Positions 9,817 to 10,862 of a stretch of DNA of 10,862 nt are shown here, piece by piece. The notes beneath the pieces are model-generated. The model had not been told where the DNA came from, searched no databases, and saw nothing but the letters and a program-made list of their open reading frames with translations. This DNA is from Goniomonas avonlea. Its lineage: Eukaryota; Cryptophyceae; Goniomonadida; Goniomonadaceae. The stretch's first letter is position 1. Each line of letters opens with the position of its first letter. Location of the stretch: NCBI GenBank assembly GCA_003573635.1, contig QUTJ01031319.1, forward strand, positions 1-10,862, read 5' to 3'. Both the position numbers and the translations under genes were made by a program.

Positions 9817-10024
9817 AGAGGGAGATTAGGATGTCCTCCCACGCACCTAGGAACTTGACACGGAAGGAGGTGGCAGATGGCGGAACATAGAGCTCGAGAG
9901 CAGTCCCGCCCAGACCAAACTCGACATAGAAAAGTCCAGGATTAGCGCCAGCTGTAACGGTGAACGTTCCGGTTAAAGAGCCCGCTGGGAACCGCACAAA
10001 TAGGTTGGGTGTGAGCGACCCCCC
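9817..10024 (-). CDS. Internal exon of the giant modular protein (second half of Ig-like repeat 1)
   Basis: The exon follows an acceptor reading CCGCAG and starts with GGG GGG TCG at 10024. It encodes GSLTPNLFVRFPAGSLTGTF and then a strand ending in LELYVPP. This closely matches VIVFPAGSSTGTF at 9072-9034 in the main exon, so it is a real coding segment in a different frame from its neighbours. The upstream exon ends after a complete codon and this one starts on a complete codon (phase 0). Two donors are possible at the other end: T|GTGAGT after 9817 (stronger consensus, preferred) and G|GTGCGT after 9847. Both leave one base of a split codon (phase 1), which fits the main exon. An unspliced reading stops shortly after the 9817 donor. 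Confidence 0.8.
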
Positions 10025-10356
10025 CTGCGGCTTGCGTTAGCATAATGGCACTGACAAGACTCTCCACAAACTGCGAAGGTACTCCGAGATACAGCCTCCG
10101 TATCTCCACAAACCACCAAACCACACCCACCACACCGCGCTCCACCGACACACTACCAGCCACCACATCGCACACAGCACAGCCTCCACAGGAACAGCGC
10201 TCACAGCGCCCCACCACCGAAACACCACAGCTTCGCACGTACTCAGTCCATCACCGTCACCATCGCCATCACCACAAAAGCCACGCATTTAGGAAGCGGG
10301 CACAAGGCGAGTGAGGGTGGCATGGTGTGGTCAGTTTTCAACTCCTGGAGACTCAC
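10025..10356 (-). other. Phase-0 intron, G/T-rich on the coding strand
   Basis: The donor is GTGAGT at 10356-10351 and the acceptor is CCGCAG ending at 10025. Flanking codons are intact on both sides (phase 0). Joining them continues one Ig-like repeat (DVIN then GGSLTPNLF), which aligns with GTTINNPVIVF in the next copy. The intron is 332 bp. Its middle (about 10080-10245 on the plus strand) is strongly A/C-rich, so the transcript strand is rich in G and T. It holds no convincing gene. Confidence 0.8.
10249..10275. repeat. Short CATCAC-type hexamer repeat in intron
   Basis: CATCAC CGTCAC CATCGC CATCAC CAC is a short imperfect hexanucleotide repeat inside the phase-0 intron. Read through on the minus strand it would give a Met/Val-rich tail ending at a TGA (10243-10245), consistent with non-coding sequence. 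Confidence 0.7.
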
Positions 10357-10677
10357 ATTGATCACATCAGGCGGTCCAGAGATGGACAAGTAGATGTCCA
10401 AGTCAGTGGAGGAAGGCACGGAATAAGGCAGCGTGAGGGTGATGACAGGAGTCGTGGCACTCGCAAGCATAGAGCTAGGGGCATCGTGTGTGATCTTGGC
10501 AGGCTCGGGGAAGTACGTCAACTTGAAATTGTCAAGAGCGACTGTGTCGTAGGCTGCTGTTCCAGCAGTGAGCGCAGCCACGCGAATCTGAACGCTCTGT
10601 CCTTTGTTGTCTAGCAGCTTGGCGAAGTCGTATGTGAACCGAGTGTTGCCCCAACCGGTGTCGTACAGTGTGCCAAT
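10357..10677 (-). CDS. Internal exon of the giant modular protein (jellyroll C-terminal half plus start of Ig-like repeat 1)
   Basis: The 107-codon exon begins at ATT (10677) directly after GACAG and ends with GTGATCAAT before the donor GTGAGT. An in-frame TGA at 10681-10683 shows that the reading frame cannot simply extend rightwards. The first part reads IGTLYDTGWGNTRFTYDF and later VALDNFKLTYF. This is the pattern of MAM-like or carbohydrate-binding jellyroll domains: a TGW turn, a long strand, then a final strand with a conserved Asp-Asn. The second part (PVITLTL, then DLDIYLSISGPPDVIN) matches the first half of the Ig-like repeat seen again at 9180-9085. About half of a jellyroll domain would be missing upstream, so further exons are expected beyond 10678. 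Confidence 0.8.
10500..10677 (-). other. Jellyroll-like domain, C-terminal half (MAM or carbohydrate-binding-like)
   Basis: The sequence shows a TGWGNTRFTYDFAKLL segment, a SVQIRVAALTAG strand, then YDTVALDNFKLTYF. Many extracellular concanavalin-like and galactose-binding-like sandwiches end with a GW-x-strand, a strand of alternating hydrophobic residues and a final D-N-x-x-L strand. The assignment rests on this pattern only. The N-terminal half is not visible in this exon. Confidence 0.45.
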
Positions 10678-10862
10678 CTGTCATGCACGGTGTCAGCAGC
10701 GGGAGCTTCGAAGGCCGGGTGCAGTCGAGATTTTGGGTCTGGTCTCTCACGGTTCGAATCAGCATTGCGAAAGGTAATCGGGAGAGTGCAGGAAAAAGGA
10801 ATCCTCCAACGAAGAGATGTGATTCTTGACATCTATGAGCCAACGCGGAGGGGGGGGGGGGG
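10678..10862 (-). other. Upstream flank: probable intron, possibly with part of another exon
   Basis: An in-frame stop at 10681-10683 and the acceptor CAG ending at 10678 show that the exon at 10677 is preceded by an intron. A candidate donor ACC|GTGAGA at 10751/10750 would close an upstream exon in phase 0 that is open to the right edge and reads FLFPALSRLPFAMLIRT. The phase fits, but the sequence does not resemble the missing half of a jellyroll domain, so this exon is only a possibility. Confidence 0.3.
10850..10862. repeat. Poly-G run at the right edge
   Basis: Thirteen consecutive G residues end the window. Such homopolymers often mark a contig end or a two-colour sequencing artefact, so its true length and even its existence are uncertain. 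Confidence 0.8.

Noticed and set aside
10045-10314. Thr/His-rich plus-strand ORF
   Set aside because: It is produced by the A/C-rich intron and the CATCAC repeat. The composition is low complexity and there is no supporting context.

Overview
The window is almost entirely one protein-coding gene on the minus strand, running right to left and open at both ends. In the minus frame whose codons occupy plus positions 1-3, 4-6 and so on, I found no stop codon from 9306 down to 1. That is 3,102 consecutive codons in GC-rich DNA. The ORF has no stop inside the window, so any caller that requires one misses it and reports only shadow ORFs in the other five frames.

Two shorter exons lie to the right (10357-10677 and about 9817-10024). 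They join the large exon through introns with GTGAGT-type donors, AG acceptors and matching phases (0 and 1). With the preferred splice sites the visible coding sequence is 9,792 nt, or 3,264 codons. Neither the start codon nor the stop codon is in the window.

Protein layout, N- to C-terminal: (a) the C-terminal half of a jellyroll domain resembling MAM or carbohydrate-binding domains (10500-10677); (b) three Ig-like beta-sandwich repeats, two carrying an FPAGS-x-TGTF motif, with a short Cys-rich linker between copies 2 and 3; (c) 23 tandem IPT/TIG-like modules of about 89 residues (8460-2263); (d) a glycine-rich domain of about 310 residues (2253-1321); (e) four more IPT/TIG-like modules (1311-229); (f) the start of a second glycine-rich domain, cut by the left edge. 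Odd and even modules differ in length and in one core strand, so the real repeat unit appears to be a pair of about 540 nt.

The spliceosomal-type introns and huge modular architecture point to a eukaryote. The high GC and this module type recall predicted surface proteins of GC-rich algal protists, and from memory cryptophytes such as Guillardia look most similar. That taxonomic call is an inference of moderate to low confidence. A secreted or cell-surface adhesive or scaffold role is likely from the domains, but no signal peptide or membrane anchor is visible because both termini are missing.

The two introns are the only non-coding stretches over 300 bases. One holds a tandem repeat of about 45 bp and the other is strongly G/T-rich on the coding strand. 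I saw no RNA genes, mobile elements, CRISPR arrays or prokaryotic regulatory sites. The right edge ends in 13 G residues, which looks like a contig end.
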